Of a stretch of DNA of 64,000 bases, positions 46,351-57,118 are shown in pieces. Each line of letters begins with the position of its first letter. Within the stretch, counting starts at the first letter, position 1. The position numbers and the translations under genes were made by a program. Below the pieces are notes generated by a model. That model was not told where the DNA came from. It did not search any database and worked only from the letters and a program-made list of their open reading frames with translations. Origin of the DNA: Fistulifera solaris (taxonomy: Eukaryota; Bacillariophyta; Bacillariophyceae; Naviculales; Stauroneidaceae); assembly GCA_030295235.1 (NCBI GenBank), contig AP026151.1, positions 372,001 to 436,000 on the forward strand, in the 5' to 3' direction.

Positions 46351-47357
46351 CTAATCTTCCTCGGGTGCATCACCATCAACTTCCTGGTTTTCCATGTTAA
46401 GTCGATTAATCATTTCTTCCAATTCATTCTCTTCTTTATCTCCCACCACTTTCGGAGCCATTTTTACGTCCAGCTTACCTCCTTTCAAAGTAATAACCTC
46501 CTTAATAGCGGCAATAGCGTCATTGAGCAACGCAATGCCGACTTCTTTTCCAGAGTTGTCGTTGATAGTACGTAGATTGGCGGAGCAATGAGTTTGATTT
46601 TGATGGGTGAGTTATCGGTCGCGACCGCCATACCGGCCGACAAGGCGGCTTGGATGGCATCAATTCCTTCGTAGGTAAAGCACGACACTTCAATATCACT
46701 GCGAATTTTCGTAGGCTGCGGTGCCAAACGTCGCAAAATGTACGACTTGATTTCATCTTTCAAGTCCTGCGGAACATCAATTTCAGCAAAGGGATCGGCT
46801 ACCGTTTTGTCGTCGGAAATAGCCAACTTAAAAGCATCGTAGGCGTGTCCGTATTTCTTATAGAGCGGCCATCCGATGCGTTCGTACAAGTCTTCCAAGT
46901 GATACTTTCGTCGATCGGCGACGTGGCGCAGTACTCCGTGCACCGCCTTGGCTTTATTGAATCGGTCTTCACAGGCCGCTACATCTTCGGGACTCACTCG
47001 TCGTTTCGACAAATCAATGTAACCCTTTTCTTTGTCGACACGGAGGACCATGACCACTTCGTTGCGATTCACTCGAATCAATTTATGAATCGATCGAATG
47101 CGACGGCGTGACAATTCACTCAATAGAATCATCCCCTCAATGTTGTCGTATTCCATTAAACTCACGTACGCACCCATGTCGGCAATGTTACGCACGTTGA
47201 CCATGACGACACTTTCAATCTCGGGGTATTTTTCTTCGTAAAAGCGACACGTTAAGTTCTTGCGGTCCTCGCCCAGGTAAATGCGGAAACCGCCATTTTC
47301 TTCTTCCGTGTGACGGCCAACTACGACCGGGGCCTCTTCGTTGCCTTCTTCTGACAT
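46351..47357 (-). CDS. Translation initiation factor eIF2 alpha
   Basis: The S1-domain subunit of eIF2, which delivers initiator tRNA. S1 domain: [19 protein letters not shown] and [18 protein letters not shown]. The regulatory site [18 protein letters not shown] is intact, with the Ser that stress kinases phosphorylate. Then the helical domain and [15 protein letters not shown]. One apparent indel in the T run at 46546-46549 (too short) hides the true C-terminus; across it the protein ends [18 protein letters not shown] at 46351. About 335 aa, intron-free. It is divergent from Trm112. Confidence 0.94.
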
Positions 47358-47648
47358 GATTTATTGATGTATTCGAATTAAATGAATGATACTTGCAGTT
47401 CCTTTGTTGAATGCTGCTATGGTGGGTCTGGAAAATGCACTTGTTTTGCGGACGCGATGCGGTGCTCGCACCTCGCACGACGAGAAAGTACAAGCGGGAG
47501 ACGTACAGACTACAATGTCCGCAGCAAGAGAAGGAAGAAAAGATTTTCAACAACAAACAACAAAAAAGCAACCAAAAACATCCGACGAAACGCCGTTCCC
47601 TTTCATATTTATATCGTAAATAAAAACTACTCCGCAATATAATAACTC
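47358..47648. promoter_or_regulatory. Divergent promoter of eIF2-alpha and Trm112
   Basis: A 291-bp gap between two start codons facing away from each other, so the two translation genes probably share one promoter region. No known motif is identified. Confidence 0.55.
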
Positions 47649-48111
47649 ATGAGATTGCTAACACACAACTATTTACAATCCAACGTAAAGGGTACGTTTA
47701 GATGTGACTCGTGAGTCTCATCGATTGGAAAGACCGCTGAAAGAATGATATCTCCTATTTTCTTTCATTTTTGACAGAACGGAAGAGGGCTATCCTCTCG
47801 GAATCGTTCCAGAAACTGTTGAAATTGACAAGTCACCAGTAGATCGAGAGCTTCTTTTGAATATCTTACCCAAGTTGAATTATGATGCGGTACTCCAAGC
47901 GGTCGAGCAACTGCGTCCACATTGCGAGACTCTGCCGAATCTTCCTTCCACGCTACCAGAGGATTTGGACGACGAGCTGGTGAATGATTTGTATTTCGTG
48001 TTGTTTGATGTGCACGTGAAGAATGGCTGTTTGGTGTGTCCCTCGACACAACGAAAATTTCCCATCCGAGACGGGATACCGAACATGATATTGCACGAAG
48101 ATGAAATTTAG
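47649..48111 (+). CDS. TRM112: Trm112, methyltransferase activator
   Basis: A small zinc-ribbon-like protein that activates Mtq2 (eRF1), Trm9 and Trm11 (tRNA) and Bud23 (18S rRNA). Exon 1 (47649-47691) is MRLLTHNYLQSNVKG. After the intron 47692-47777 come TEEGYPLGIVPETVEIDKSP, ILPKLNYDAVLQAVEQL and the end NGCLVCPSTQRKFPIRDGIPNMIL, which matches the family's CPxSGRxFPI-GIPNML. One apparent indel lies in the G run at 47690-47692 by the splice donor (three instead of four). About 125 aa, normal. Its partner Mtq2 lies 1.5 kb downstream on the same strand. Confidence 0.92.
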
Positions 48112-48345
48112 TAGTTGAGAATGTTTGTTCACTTGGAGTCTTGTTTTTGATCTGATTTCTCAGGATTTATCTCGTAGCACAGAATGTAAGCTTTCGAATG
48201 CGCATAGTCCCTATCCATACCAGCTAAAATTGTTACCGGGGTTTCGTGAAACAAGTTTTTGACTAAAAGGTTAAGAACGAAGAAATGTTTATTCCTGAAT
48301 GAATGGCAAGAGTCGTGGGATGTTTTGGTTGTGACTCCTGCATTA

Positions 48346-48813
48346 TTATTTCACGGGTTCGGTGCTTTCTCCACGGCGAACCTGCGTCACGCAGATGGGG
48401 AACGAACATCCACCTTCTTGCACCATGCAAACTTGACTGAAGAGGTGACGGAACGTTTTTTATATCAGAGACGTTGTGTGGTCAGAGTCATACAAAGCAG
48501 TCCCAGGTACTTACTTCCCCGCGCAATCGCGGGATGATTCGCAGAGCGTGCTATCGCCTTTAGCGACGCAGACGACGCGCCCTTCAGTTGTTTTAGCGCA
48601 GGTAACTCCGCCATCACAGGGATCGCCGCGGGATGAGCAATTATTCACTTTGCTTCGATAGTTGCAGCCATCTAACAAGGGCAAGCACAATCCGGTGGAC
48701 CAAAAGAGGGAGCGGTCAAAAGGAGAGGTATCTTCTTTTATCTGCGCGGTATCAGCTGATACCGTAGAGTCCAGCAGGACGAGACTGACTAAAATGAGGA
48801 GAGGCTTCATCAT
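48346..48813 (-). CDS. Small cysteine-rich secreted protein
   Basis: 129 aa in two exons (48515-48813 and 48346-48436; intron 48437-48514). The N-terminus MMKPLLILVSLVLLDSTVSA is a strong signal peptide with no plastid motif, so secretion is likely. The mature part has eleven Cys in short blocks (LCLPLLDGCNYRSKVNNC, DPCDGGVTCAKTTEGRVVC, LCESSRDCAGNQVC, GGCSFPICV). Without the intron the frame stops after DCAGK; splicing adds three more Cys and the end RRGESTEPVK. The pattern suggests a disulfide-rich extracellular fold. I know no family match. Confidence 0.7.
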
Positions 48814-49651
48814 TTATGATTGATGACTGGTAAAGATGAGAGTGTGTAATATTCCTCACGGAATGAGAAAAGTGAGCCTTACTGGAAACATGGCGATTTT
48901 TCTCATGAATACATGAAGGAAACTTGGACGTGGATGATAAATAATAATCCTCTATGCAATTTTGTCGGCTTGTTATTCACGCAATCAAGTAGTATTTTCC
49001 CCAAACAAACACAAACTAAATACTTCTTTGTGTCTTGTGTCTATAAGGAATATACTACTGGTACTATTACCAGGTATAGACCGCAAAGGGCGTTAATTTC
49101 TGCCTCCAGTACAAGGTTCTACGTAGCGCCTACGGCCAGGCAGAATTTTAACGTCGCCTCCCCGGTATCGTACCAGAACGATCTGAAATCGTCGCATGTC
49201 GACGGATGCAATCAAAAACCGAAGACCGTCTCGTAACCAATGAGTTACAAACTAACTCATTGCTCGTACCATCAGAGCTTCAATTATCTGACCAGTGCTC
49301 TGAACTCCCGTCTCATCAACCGACTAAGATTCCAGATTCCTATTTTCTCTGTTGGCGCGCGTCTCCTCAGAACGGGGAAAGATTGCTCAGTTTAACAATA
49401 CACTCATTGTGTGAAAGTAGATGAGCCAAGTTGTTGGCTGCTTTTGGACCGCTTTGTAGGCTAGAATGGAAGTCTCCGCCGTAAAGCCTAAGCTTCACTC
49501 TATACCTTCCACTCTTGGCACGGGACTCGCTTCTGGGACTAAATGTCATGTCCGTCCGCCCATCCTCCATTCAGGGCCCGGACGGAAACACAAAACCAGT
49601 AAACATTTTTTCAAAAATAATTTTTAAAAACGCGTCGCTCTGATTTCTCCA
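48814..49651. other. Intergenic, 838 bp, with hairpin repeat
   Basis: Contains the second hairpin repeat (49085-49156) and, just before it, a short inverted repeat CTGGTACTATTACCAG near 49053-49070. The rest, to the Mtq2 start, has only short unlikely ORFs. Confidence 0.45.
49085..49156. repeat. Dispersed hairpin repeat, copy 2
   Basis: About 72 bp, clearly related to 3568-3641 in the same orientation, including the ACGTAGCGCCTACGGCC core and inverted arms ending TTAACG. The surrounding bases differ, so the repeat is a discrete unit. Confidence 0.65.
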
Positions 49652-50434
49652 ATGACTGAATTTCATCGTTTACCATCCAAGCACGATGAGAAACACTCAC
49701 AAGAATGGGAAATGCTTAATGCCGAGGCCGAAATAAGGGCCAAGAAGGAGCCGACAGCCCCCATGCCCGATTTGGATCATTTAACGTCGGACGATTTTCA
49801 GCACGTCTACGAACCAGCCTCGGATACTTTTCTTCTCATTGATGCCATCCAGTATGAACTCCGTTCGGGACTTTTCCGGGATCGGTTAGAACCGGTAATC
49901 GCCTTGGAGCTGGGTTGTGGAACGGCTGTCCCTTCCGTATTTCTACGACGGCATTGGCAAGACGTCAAGTATTTTCGACCGACGCTTCTTTCGTTTGCCA
50001 CGGATGTCAACCCACGCGCACTTGAAGTAGCCCAAATGACTGCGAAAATATCTGATCCAGATCCTCATTTCTTTGAATTTGTTCGATGTGATTTGGCCTC
50101 GTCATTACTTGATGGCTTGCATCGTCGTGTTTCGATTCTTCTCTTCAATCCACCGTATGTGTCGACACCGGATGAGGAAGTCGGTGGCGTTGATATTGAA
50201 GCTTCTTGGGCGGGAGGGGAAAACGGCCGTCGAGTCGTTGATCGAGCTATCAGTCAAATCGAACACGTGTTGGAAAAACCCTCTGGGGTAGCCTACTTGG
50301 TAACAGTCGACGACAACAATCCGTTTGAACTCGCTCAAAGATTCCAACAACTTGGTTTGAAAATGAGGCCTTTGCTTCGTCGAAAAGCCTTCAACGAGAG
50401 ATTAACAATTCAAAAAGTGGAATGGATATCATAA
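49652..50434 (+). CDS. Mtq2/N6AMT1, eRF1 glutamine N5-methyltransferase
   Basis: The catalytic partner of Trm112; it methylates the Gln of the GGQ motif in release factor eRF1. Entry motif: HVYEPASDTFLLIDAI. SAM site: ALELGCGTAVPSVFL. Acidic strand: ATDVNPRALEVAQMT. Catalytic NPPY motif: LLFNPPYVSTPDEE. Then IEASWAGGENGRRVVDRAI, a feature of this subfamily. 260 aa with about 45 extra N-terminal residues; intron-free and unbroken. The start at 49652 gives MTEFHRLPSKHDEKH. Confidence 0.92.
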   Translation: MTEFHRLPSKHDEKHSQEWEMLNAEAEIRAKKEPTAPMPDLDHLTSDDFQHVYEPASDTFLLIDAIQYELRSGLFRDRLEPVIALELGCGTAVPSVFLRRHWQDVKYFRPTLLSFATDVNPRALEVAQMTAKISDPDPHFFEFVRCDLASSLLDGLHRRVSILLFNPPYVSTPDEEVGGVDIEASWAGGENGRRVVDRAISQIEHVLEKPSGVAYLVTVDDNNPFELAQRFQQLGLKMRPLLRRKAFNERLTIQKVEWIS

Positions 50435-50555
50435 AAGACGTACAGTACCCCTACATAATTCAAAGTTCGGGTGCTTGTCTTTTTGTACGATTGCTTGACC
50501 CACAAGCACATATAAACCTAAACCTAATTTATACCTCTAATACCTAATGTAACAA

Positions 50556-51306
50556 TCAGACCAGAGACCTTAAAATAGCAGACTTTCCAGCTTTCGCTCC
50601 TCCTTCCACAATGGGTTTGATTTGGTGTGTCGGCTTGAACTTTTTTGTCTCGCTTTCAAACGTCTTGCCTTCTTTTTCCGCTCGTCGACGCTTGCGTTCT
50701 TCGATCTTATCAATCTTTTGCCGGTTTCTACCAATTGCTTGTAGGCTGCTGTTTCTTTTCGCGCCTGCATCGTTTCCAGTCGCAGCTTTTGTTCCTTCAC
50801 GCGTCGTTCGTAGGCGACCTTTTCCGTCAAGTGACTCCATTCAAATTTGGACAAATACTTGAGCACCCACAGATCTCCATAATGAGCGCTGCGTTTGTAA
50901 TTCGTAATAGGTGTTGAATTGAGTGATGCGGCAACATGTTTCGCGACTTTCTTGGAAGCAAATTCAATCCATCCTTCCACGTAACGCTTCGACCCATTGC
51001 CCGACAGCTTCCTTCGTCGTTTCCGGACGGCGGCGTCCTCTTCAGCCAAGTAAACACGTGTGATCTCTCCAAAGTCGCCAAGTAGCGTCTTTACTTTGGT
51101 GGGCGTCATACGGGGAGGAATGCGTGCTAAATAAACGATGCCTCTCTTTTCAGTTTCGCGTTGAAATCTTCCGTTTTACGCAGCGAAAGCTTGTGAACTT
51201 TTTTGTTCGACGGCTTCTCTACAGGGTCATCGTTTTGACTGTCTACCGAGCCTTCGTCGCTTCCGCTTTGCACAGTTTCCTCATTCTCCTCTTCGCTTGT
51301 TGTCAT
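50556..51306 (-). CDS. Esf2/ABT1, 18S rRNA processing factor
   Basis: A nucleolar RRM protein of the small-subunit processome. The start at 51306 gives an acidic leader ([20 protein letters not shown]). Then [77 protein letters not shown] and a helical basic tail follow, as in Esf2/ABT1. Apparent indels, each one base short, lie near 51152 and in the T run at 50725-50727. Across them the end reads [19 protein letters not shown]. About 250 aa. Confidence 0.92.
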
Positions 51307-52567
51307 TTCTCGAGTTGAGCCTGAAATGCTTGCTACAAATAATAGTCAGGAACCTTGGTCAGGAACAAATGCTGTTGAAGACGAGAGTTTGTTGGTCGGT
51401 GCGGGTGCGCTTTTTTTTGTTAAACTCGAAAAAACGGTCGACGGTCAGCCTGTAATCCCGAGCCTTATTTATTTATTGGCCATTGGTAGTACTGTACCAT
51501 AGACCATAGGCAATGTCCTTGACCCTTGACCTTACTGTACAGTACACAGTACTGCGTAGGAAGCCAACGTTACTGGTAGATCGATGTCCACGTCACCATT
51601 TCGGAATACTCTGGCAAATCAAAAGGTACTTAATGGTCTATAGACAAAGTGACAATAGACGAAGTGACAAGGTGAATTAATGAAGAACATCAAGGAGGAG
51701 CCGTATGTAACTTTAATCAACGGAAAGTACATTGATAACACAATAGCGTTTTATGTAATAAGTGTTTAAATACTATTATTCTAGTACCAAGTCGTAAGTC
51801 GTAATTAGTAATTAGGGGTTCTCAGGTGGGACTTTCTATGTAAGTTTGAGAGAGAGTCATAAAGTACCACCCACGATCCGATGTACAAGTAAAACTACAG
51901 TTTTTGGATTTTTAGGGACTTGCGGACTTTGAGATGATGTTTTAGAGACCGCGGATTGTATGTTGTATGTGAAAGATTACAAAAGGTGAAGTTTGAAAAT
52001 TCAAATTAACTAAAATATTTCTTAATTCCAAATAATTTGCTTTCATGCTTCTATAATAGCAATATTCTTGTAATTATCCCGTAGTTCAGAATAATATTTT
52101 GAGAATAAAAATAGAAAAAGACAAAATAAAAATGTGATGACCCCCGCCAAGTTTCACGTCGTCTGTCGTGTGGAACTCACTCGCTCGAACACTGTTCACT
52201 GTTCACCTTTCAGTATAGACCTCCAAGTACAGCTGGTGTTTCGTCGAGTGGATCTTCGTTCAAAAATGGCGCGTAACTTCTAACGGACCCTAGAGATTTC
52301 TATTTCTAAGTAATGTCACCCAACCGAACCGACTGCGGCTCGGCCGGCGACAAGCCTCTTACACCCTTGTATGGCGAAAATTTGGTGCAATTTTTTTATA
52401 CGCGTGGGGTGGACGAATAGCGATTGGAGGGAAGCCGATTACGTTGCACATGAGAGCTCTGCCAACGTTCAACGTATACTTTCCGATGGAGGCACAATCT
52501 CTCCATTATTTCTTTTCGAAAAAGACTCTTGCGTGAAACGGAGCGTTTGAACGACACGGAAGTCATC
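51307..52567. other. Intergenic, 1.26 kb, with AT-rich core
   Basis: No gene is supported. About 51490-51560 holds short palindromic and direct repeats (TACTGTACAGTACACAGTACTG; CATAGACCATAGG). 51961-52140 is about 23% GC by hand count. The right end should carry the transporter promoter. Confidence 0.45.
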
Positions 52568-55500
52568 ATGGGTATTATTGAGCAATCAAACAACGATGAG
52601 AATGAAATAGATGGTAAGAGAGCATGTAATCTTGAGTCGTTTCGATGTCGGCTTCTCATCATCTAACTTATGCCGTTTTCACTCGGGATGATGAAAAAAT
52701 TAGCCGCTATTGAATATCAAGCCTCCTATCAATGTACCTCTACTGATGAAACAGAAGGAGATATAGCCAATCAAAGCATGTCGAAGTTGGATGAGGAGAA
52801 TGCGTCGGTTTACACACAGAACGAAGTCAACAAAATGGCAATTACAGATTGCGAAGAGTCGTCGCTTTCTCAAGACTTCGCGACCTCGAAAAATGGGGAT
52901 GGTTCTGAAGATGATCTTGTTTTAGACTCCCAAAGTTCATTGGGGGAAGCGCCTTTAACATGCTCTCAAAAGTGGACTAAATTCGTCTTAAGAACACAAG
53001 TTCCATTGCATAGATTCCTGCACTTTGTGACCAGTCGGTCGGCGAGAAACCCGAGGAAAACTGTGGTGGGGATGACTTTATTGGCTTTGATTATCATGGC
53101 TATCGGCCTATCAACAAACTTCAAAATTGATGTCGACGAAGACTCCCTCTGGACCCCACGTGGGTCTAATGCTGCGATAGATCAAAAATGGATCAAAGAA
53201 GAGTCGGGCTTCAAGCCGGAACCAAGATGGTTTGTTCTGTTATTCCATTTCGAAGGACAAAATGTTTTAGGTCAAAGTCAAGTACAGCGCATGTTCGACG
53301 TTCTGGATGGTATTCGTGCCGTAGAAGGATATGATGAAATGTGCGAAGCGTCGGATTTTATCGATGTCAACGGTGTACGAACGTGTGAAATCAATGGTCC
53401 ACCACAGATTTGGAACACATCATCAGCGTTCTTCCAGAGTAACGTCACCTCGGATGAAGAAGCCATTGAGGGACTTTCTGTGCGCTTCATGTCAGACTTG
53501 TTTCCTGTGGTTGAAGAACTTTTCTACGGCTATCCGCAGCGCGACGAAAATGACTTGCTGACTAGCGTGACGTCGTATTCTATCTTCATTCACTTCCCAC
53601 ATGTTGATCTCGCAGAGGACGTTGAGGAGAAGGCGCTTGACGTCGTCCTGGACTTTCAACAACGATGGAAAGAAGATCCCGAATCCAATCTTTATGTGGA
53701 AGTAGCTGCGGAACGCTCTTTTCCAGATGAGTTCACCAGAGCCATTATTGCCGACATTCCTCTTGGTAAGATACAAGTTTTACTTTTATTTACTCAAAAT
53801 CTCAAGGTTTGTTTTGTACTCACATCGTGCTCGATTTTGTTTTATTTTAGTCCCTGTTGTCTTCTTCCTGATGAGCTCCTTCACATGTGCAGTCTTTTTC
53901 AAAAGACATAAAGTTCAGTCCAGAACCATGCTTGGAATCTCCGCGGTGGTCGGTGTTCTTTTGAGTATGTGCTTTTCCTACGGATTGCTGTTTATCTTTG
54001 GTGTACCTTTTACGTCTATTACCCAGATGTTACCCTTTATCATCTTCGGTATCGGCATGGACGACTCTTTTATTGTGATTGGGGCTTACACTCGGGCTGA
54101 CCCCCGGAAATCTGCAGTGGAGCGGATTGAGGAAACCTTTGATCTGGTGGGCATCAGCATTACGATGACGTCCCTTACCTCTGCTTTAGCATTTGCGGTT
54201 GGATGCACCTCCACAGTTCCGGCAGTTTATTGGGTGTGCCTGTATGCCTCTCCCGCCGTTCTCATGGTTTACTTCTATCAGCTCACGTTTTTCGTCGGCT
54301 GCATTGTGTTGGATCAGCAGAGAATAGATCAGCAACGACGCGACTGCTGTGTCTGGCAAACGGTGCCTGCTTCGGAAAAAGAAGACCAAGAAAATGAGGA
54401 GGGTTGCGAAGAAGCGACGCAAAATAGCTCTGAGGGTTCTTATGCTGATGAGTTTTTCCTTGACCGCTTCATGCTGCCGTACGCCGAATTTCTCTTGCGT
54501 CCGTGGGTGAAAGTGTTGGTACTGATCGCATTTGCGGCTTTCTCCGTGCTCTGTGCCTTAAGTGCCACGAAACTTCGCCAGGACTTCAAATTCAAAGATG
54601 TTCTACCAAGTGATTCCTACATTACTCCGTTCATACAAGGACGGCAGGATTACACTGCTCGCAGTCACTTGCTTACTTATGTCTACTTTCGAGATGTGAA
54701 CCAAAGTGACCCGGTTATCCAAGAGCAGATGACTGAATACATTGATGACCTTGTTGAGATGGAAGCCATCACAGGGCCTCCCGATTTGTTTTGGTTGCGA
54801 GAATTGGGACTCTATGTTGACAACTTCACGCTACACGAGTATTCCTTCGATGAGCAGCTTGATTCTTTTCTCTCGGTAAAGATCATCAACAAAGTTTTCG
54901 GAAATGACGTTCTTCGGGATAGCGAGGATAACATTATCGCATCTCGCTGCTTGATTGATATGGGAAATCTGGATGCAGACGACATCAAAGGCCAAATTGA
55001 AGCGCTGGAAGATCAGGAACGAATCACCAACGAGCAACCAGTTAACGAAGGAAAAGCGCGCAAAGCATTTTTCACGTACTCGAGAGCCTACAATATCTGG
55101 GAGTTTTATGCTACATCCGTGAGTCAACTCACCTCCTCGGCTGTTACGGGTGTCATCGCAGTGAGTCTTGTCACTGTTTTCATGATTCCCCATTACACTT
55201 CAGTGTTTGTCGTCTTCCCGGTCATGTGCGTCCTTTACATTGACATGCTTGGTGTGATGCAATGGGCCGGTGTGGCGATTAACCCCGTCTCGTACGTTGC
55301 CTTGTCGATGTCGATCGGACTCATTGTGGACTTCTTAATGCACGTCTTGTTGAGGTACTATGAGTCTGAAGGTAATCGTCGCGAAAAGGTGATTGAAACG
55401 TTGACATCGATGGGCTCCTCTATCATGCTTGGGGGTATTACCACCTTTTTGGGAACAGTCCCGTTGATGTTCAGCACCAGCGAAATCTTTTATATCATCT

Positions 55501-55691
55501 TCGTCGCCTTCATGGCGCTGGTGCTTCTCGGAGTAAGTCATGGTATCATTTTATTGCCAGTAATTCTCTCGCTGGTCGGAACAGAAGAGCAAGTGTCTAC
55601 CAAGGCAATGAGGACGAAAGATCCTGCGGCTTTTGAAGACAAAACACCTCAGCCCGAGCCTATCTCGGATGCTGAAGGTCAAACACAATAG
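52568..55691 (+). CDS. Patched-family RND transporter with sterol-sensing domain
   Basis: A 12-pass RND protein of the Patched/NPC1/PTCHD group, probably moving sterols or lipids. Exon 1 starts MGIIEQSNNDENEID at 52568 (intron 52614-52703, in phase); a start at 52670 without that intron is possible. First TM: TVVGMTLLALIIMAIGLSTN. An outer loop follows with a FYGYPQRDEN segment. The intron 53766-53850 joins PLVPVVFFLM. The sterol-sensing part has ITQMLPFIIFGIGMDDSFIV (the GxxxD-type RND Asp in TM4). The second bundle has ALSMSIGLIVDFLMHVLLRY and SIMLGGITTFLGTVPLMFST. Cytosolic ends are acidic. Just over 1,000 aa; no frame breaks. Confidence 0.9.
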
Positions 55692-56142
55692 TAAAAATTG
55701 TTAACGAAATTTATGAAATTGAAAGAAAGACTCCTCTTCCTAAAGATTCTTTCTTAGTCAGAATTAGCTCTCGTTGTAGTGCTTTGAAGTAGAACGACGA
55801 CAACAAGCCGCAGAGCCGAGGAACGAAGCATCGCCAGATGTTTCCATGGCTGGCAACTGATCTCTCAAGTCATGGTTTCCGTAGTTTCGATGCAACACCA
55901 GACATTGGGTAACACCAGCTGATAATGAAAAAGCATTCTTTCGTATAGGTAGTTTACAAGACGGTACTGATAGGAGACCCGTGCACCCGGGACTAAAAAC
56001 TGCTTCCATCACTTTCACTTGCATTTTTCAAAGCAAACATGTTCGATATTTTTTGTCGATGAGCTCGATGTGCATTGCTCGATGCATTGCTCTATGTCTT
56101 CTATTCTACATCCAAGCCCTCTTATCTCACTTTACAACAACA
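55692..56142. other. Intergenic
   Basis: 3' flank of the transporter and promoter of the phosphatase. ORFs here look like chance. Confidence 0.45.
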
Positions 56143-56916
56143 ATGACAGGACGGGTTCAAATTGTTGTCTTTATGAGACACGGCATTGCTGTTCACAACG
56201 TACGCGATTCCCGAAACCATTCGGCGCCCGATCATCGCGATGTTCGATTTTGGGATCCTCCGTTGGTGTATCAGGGTGTTGTACGGGCTGTGGAGGCAGG
56301 AATACATGTGCAACGATGGATGCAGGAGCATACGAAGCTTCGTCGGATTGAGCTATTCGTAACGTCGCCGTTGACGAGATGCATACAGACGACGACGCTC
56401 GCGTTTCTCAGAGGCAACGACTACGAGCATCCGCCTCCTCCGATTGTCTGTGTCGAAGATGTGCGCGAAGCTTATGGTATTTACTATCCAGATAAAAGAA
56501 GAGAAAAGTCAAAATTAAAAGTAAGTGCTGCTGATCTAGTCGCTATCCGCTGTCATCGAGTTGTTTTTACTGACGTAGCTTTTGTCAAGAGCGTGTGGCC
56601 ACAAGTCGAGTTCTCCGAAAGCATGACCGAACACGACGACGATTGGAACGAAGATAGGCGTGAGAATTTCGCAGACGTGAATGCTCGCGTCGATCGTTTC
56701 CTGGCTTGGTTAGTGCACAGACCTGAATCTCAAATTGTGGTAGTCACACACGGTGTCTGGATGGAGTCTCTCTTTCGAGTTCACTGCAGTACAGCTTTGC
56801 GTGAAGATCAACGCGTTCATAATTGCGATGCGTTTGCGTGTGAGATCGTTTCGAAAGATGGCGTTTTTCAGCAAATCGGGAGGACGCAGCATATTTCGGG
56901 CTTTTCACATCACTAG
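56143..56916 (+). CDS. Histidine phosphatase superfamily protein (phosphoglycerate-mutase-like)
   Basis: Catalytic block VVFMRHGIAVHNVRD holds the RHG histidine that becomes phosphorylated. Then LELFVTSPLTRCIQTT-type SPLTR arginine and the second histidine in IVVVTHGVWMESLF. A middle insert has EDVREAYGIYYPDKRREKSK with the acid/base Glu. 257 aa from 56143 (ACAACAATGACAGG, a good start context). The frame is open upstream, and an earlier Met at 56059 would add a hydrophobic leader (ALCLLFYIQALL), so a membrane-targeted form is possible. Substrate unknown; similar eukaryotic proteins are often broad phosphatases. Confidence 0.87.
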   Translation: MTGRVQIVVFMRHGIAVHNVRDSRNHSAPDHRDVRFWDPPLVYQGVVRAVEAGIHVQRWMQEHTKLRRIELFVTSPLTRCIQTTTLAFLRGNDYEHPPPPIVCVEDVREAYGIYYPDKRREKSKLKVSAADLVAIRCHRVVFTDVAFVKSVWPQVEFSESMTEHDDDWNEDRRENFADVNARVDRFLAWLVHRPESQIVVVTHGVWMESLFRVHCSTALREDQRVHNCDAFACEIVSKDGVFQQIGRTQHISGFSHH

Positions 56917-57118
56917 CACAAAAAAACTCATTCTATGTTGATTCGTGCTGACTTTGGCGTATGAATCGTATGAAACAGCCCGAAACTTGACCGGACGTGG
57001 GATTTAAAGAAGTGGCTTCATTCAATACTTTTGGGAATGCCGAGCAAGCTCACATGAGCACCGTCTCTCTGTCGAATGTTAACGAAACGGACCTGCATTC
57101 AAAATATTGCATTGCCGG

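Noticed and set aside
51307-52567. Hidden gene in the 1.26-kb gap
   Set aside because: No ORF above 60 codons with protein character; AT-rich with short palindromes only.
55764-56024. 86-codon minus-strand ORF upstream of the histidine phosphatase
   Set aside because: No family signal, no leader, sits in the promoter gap; likely chance.
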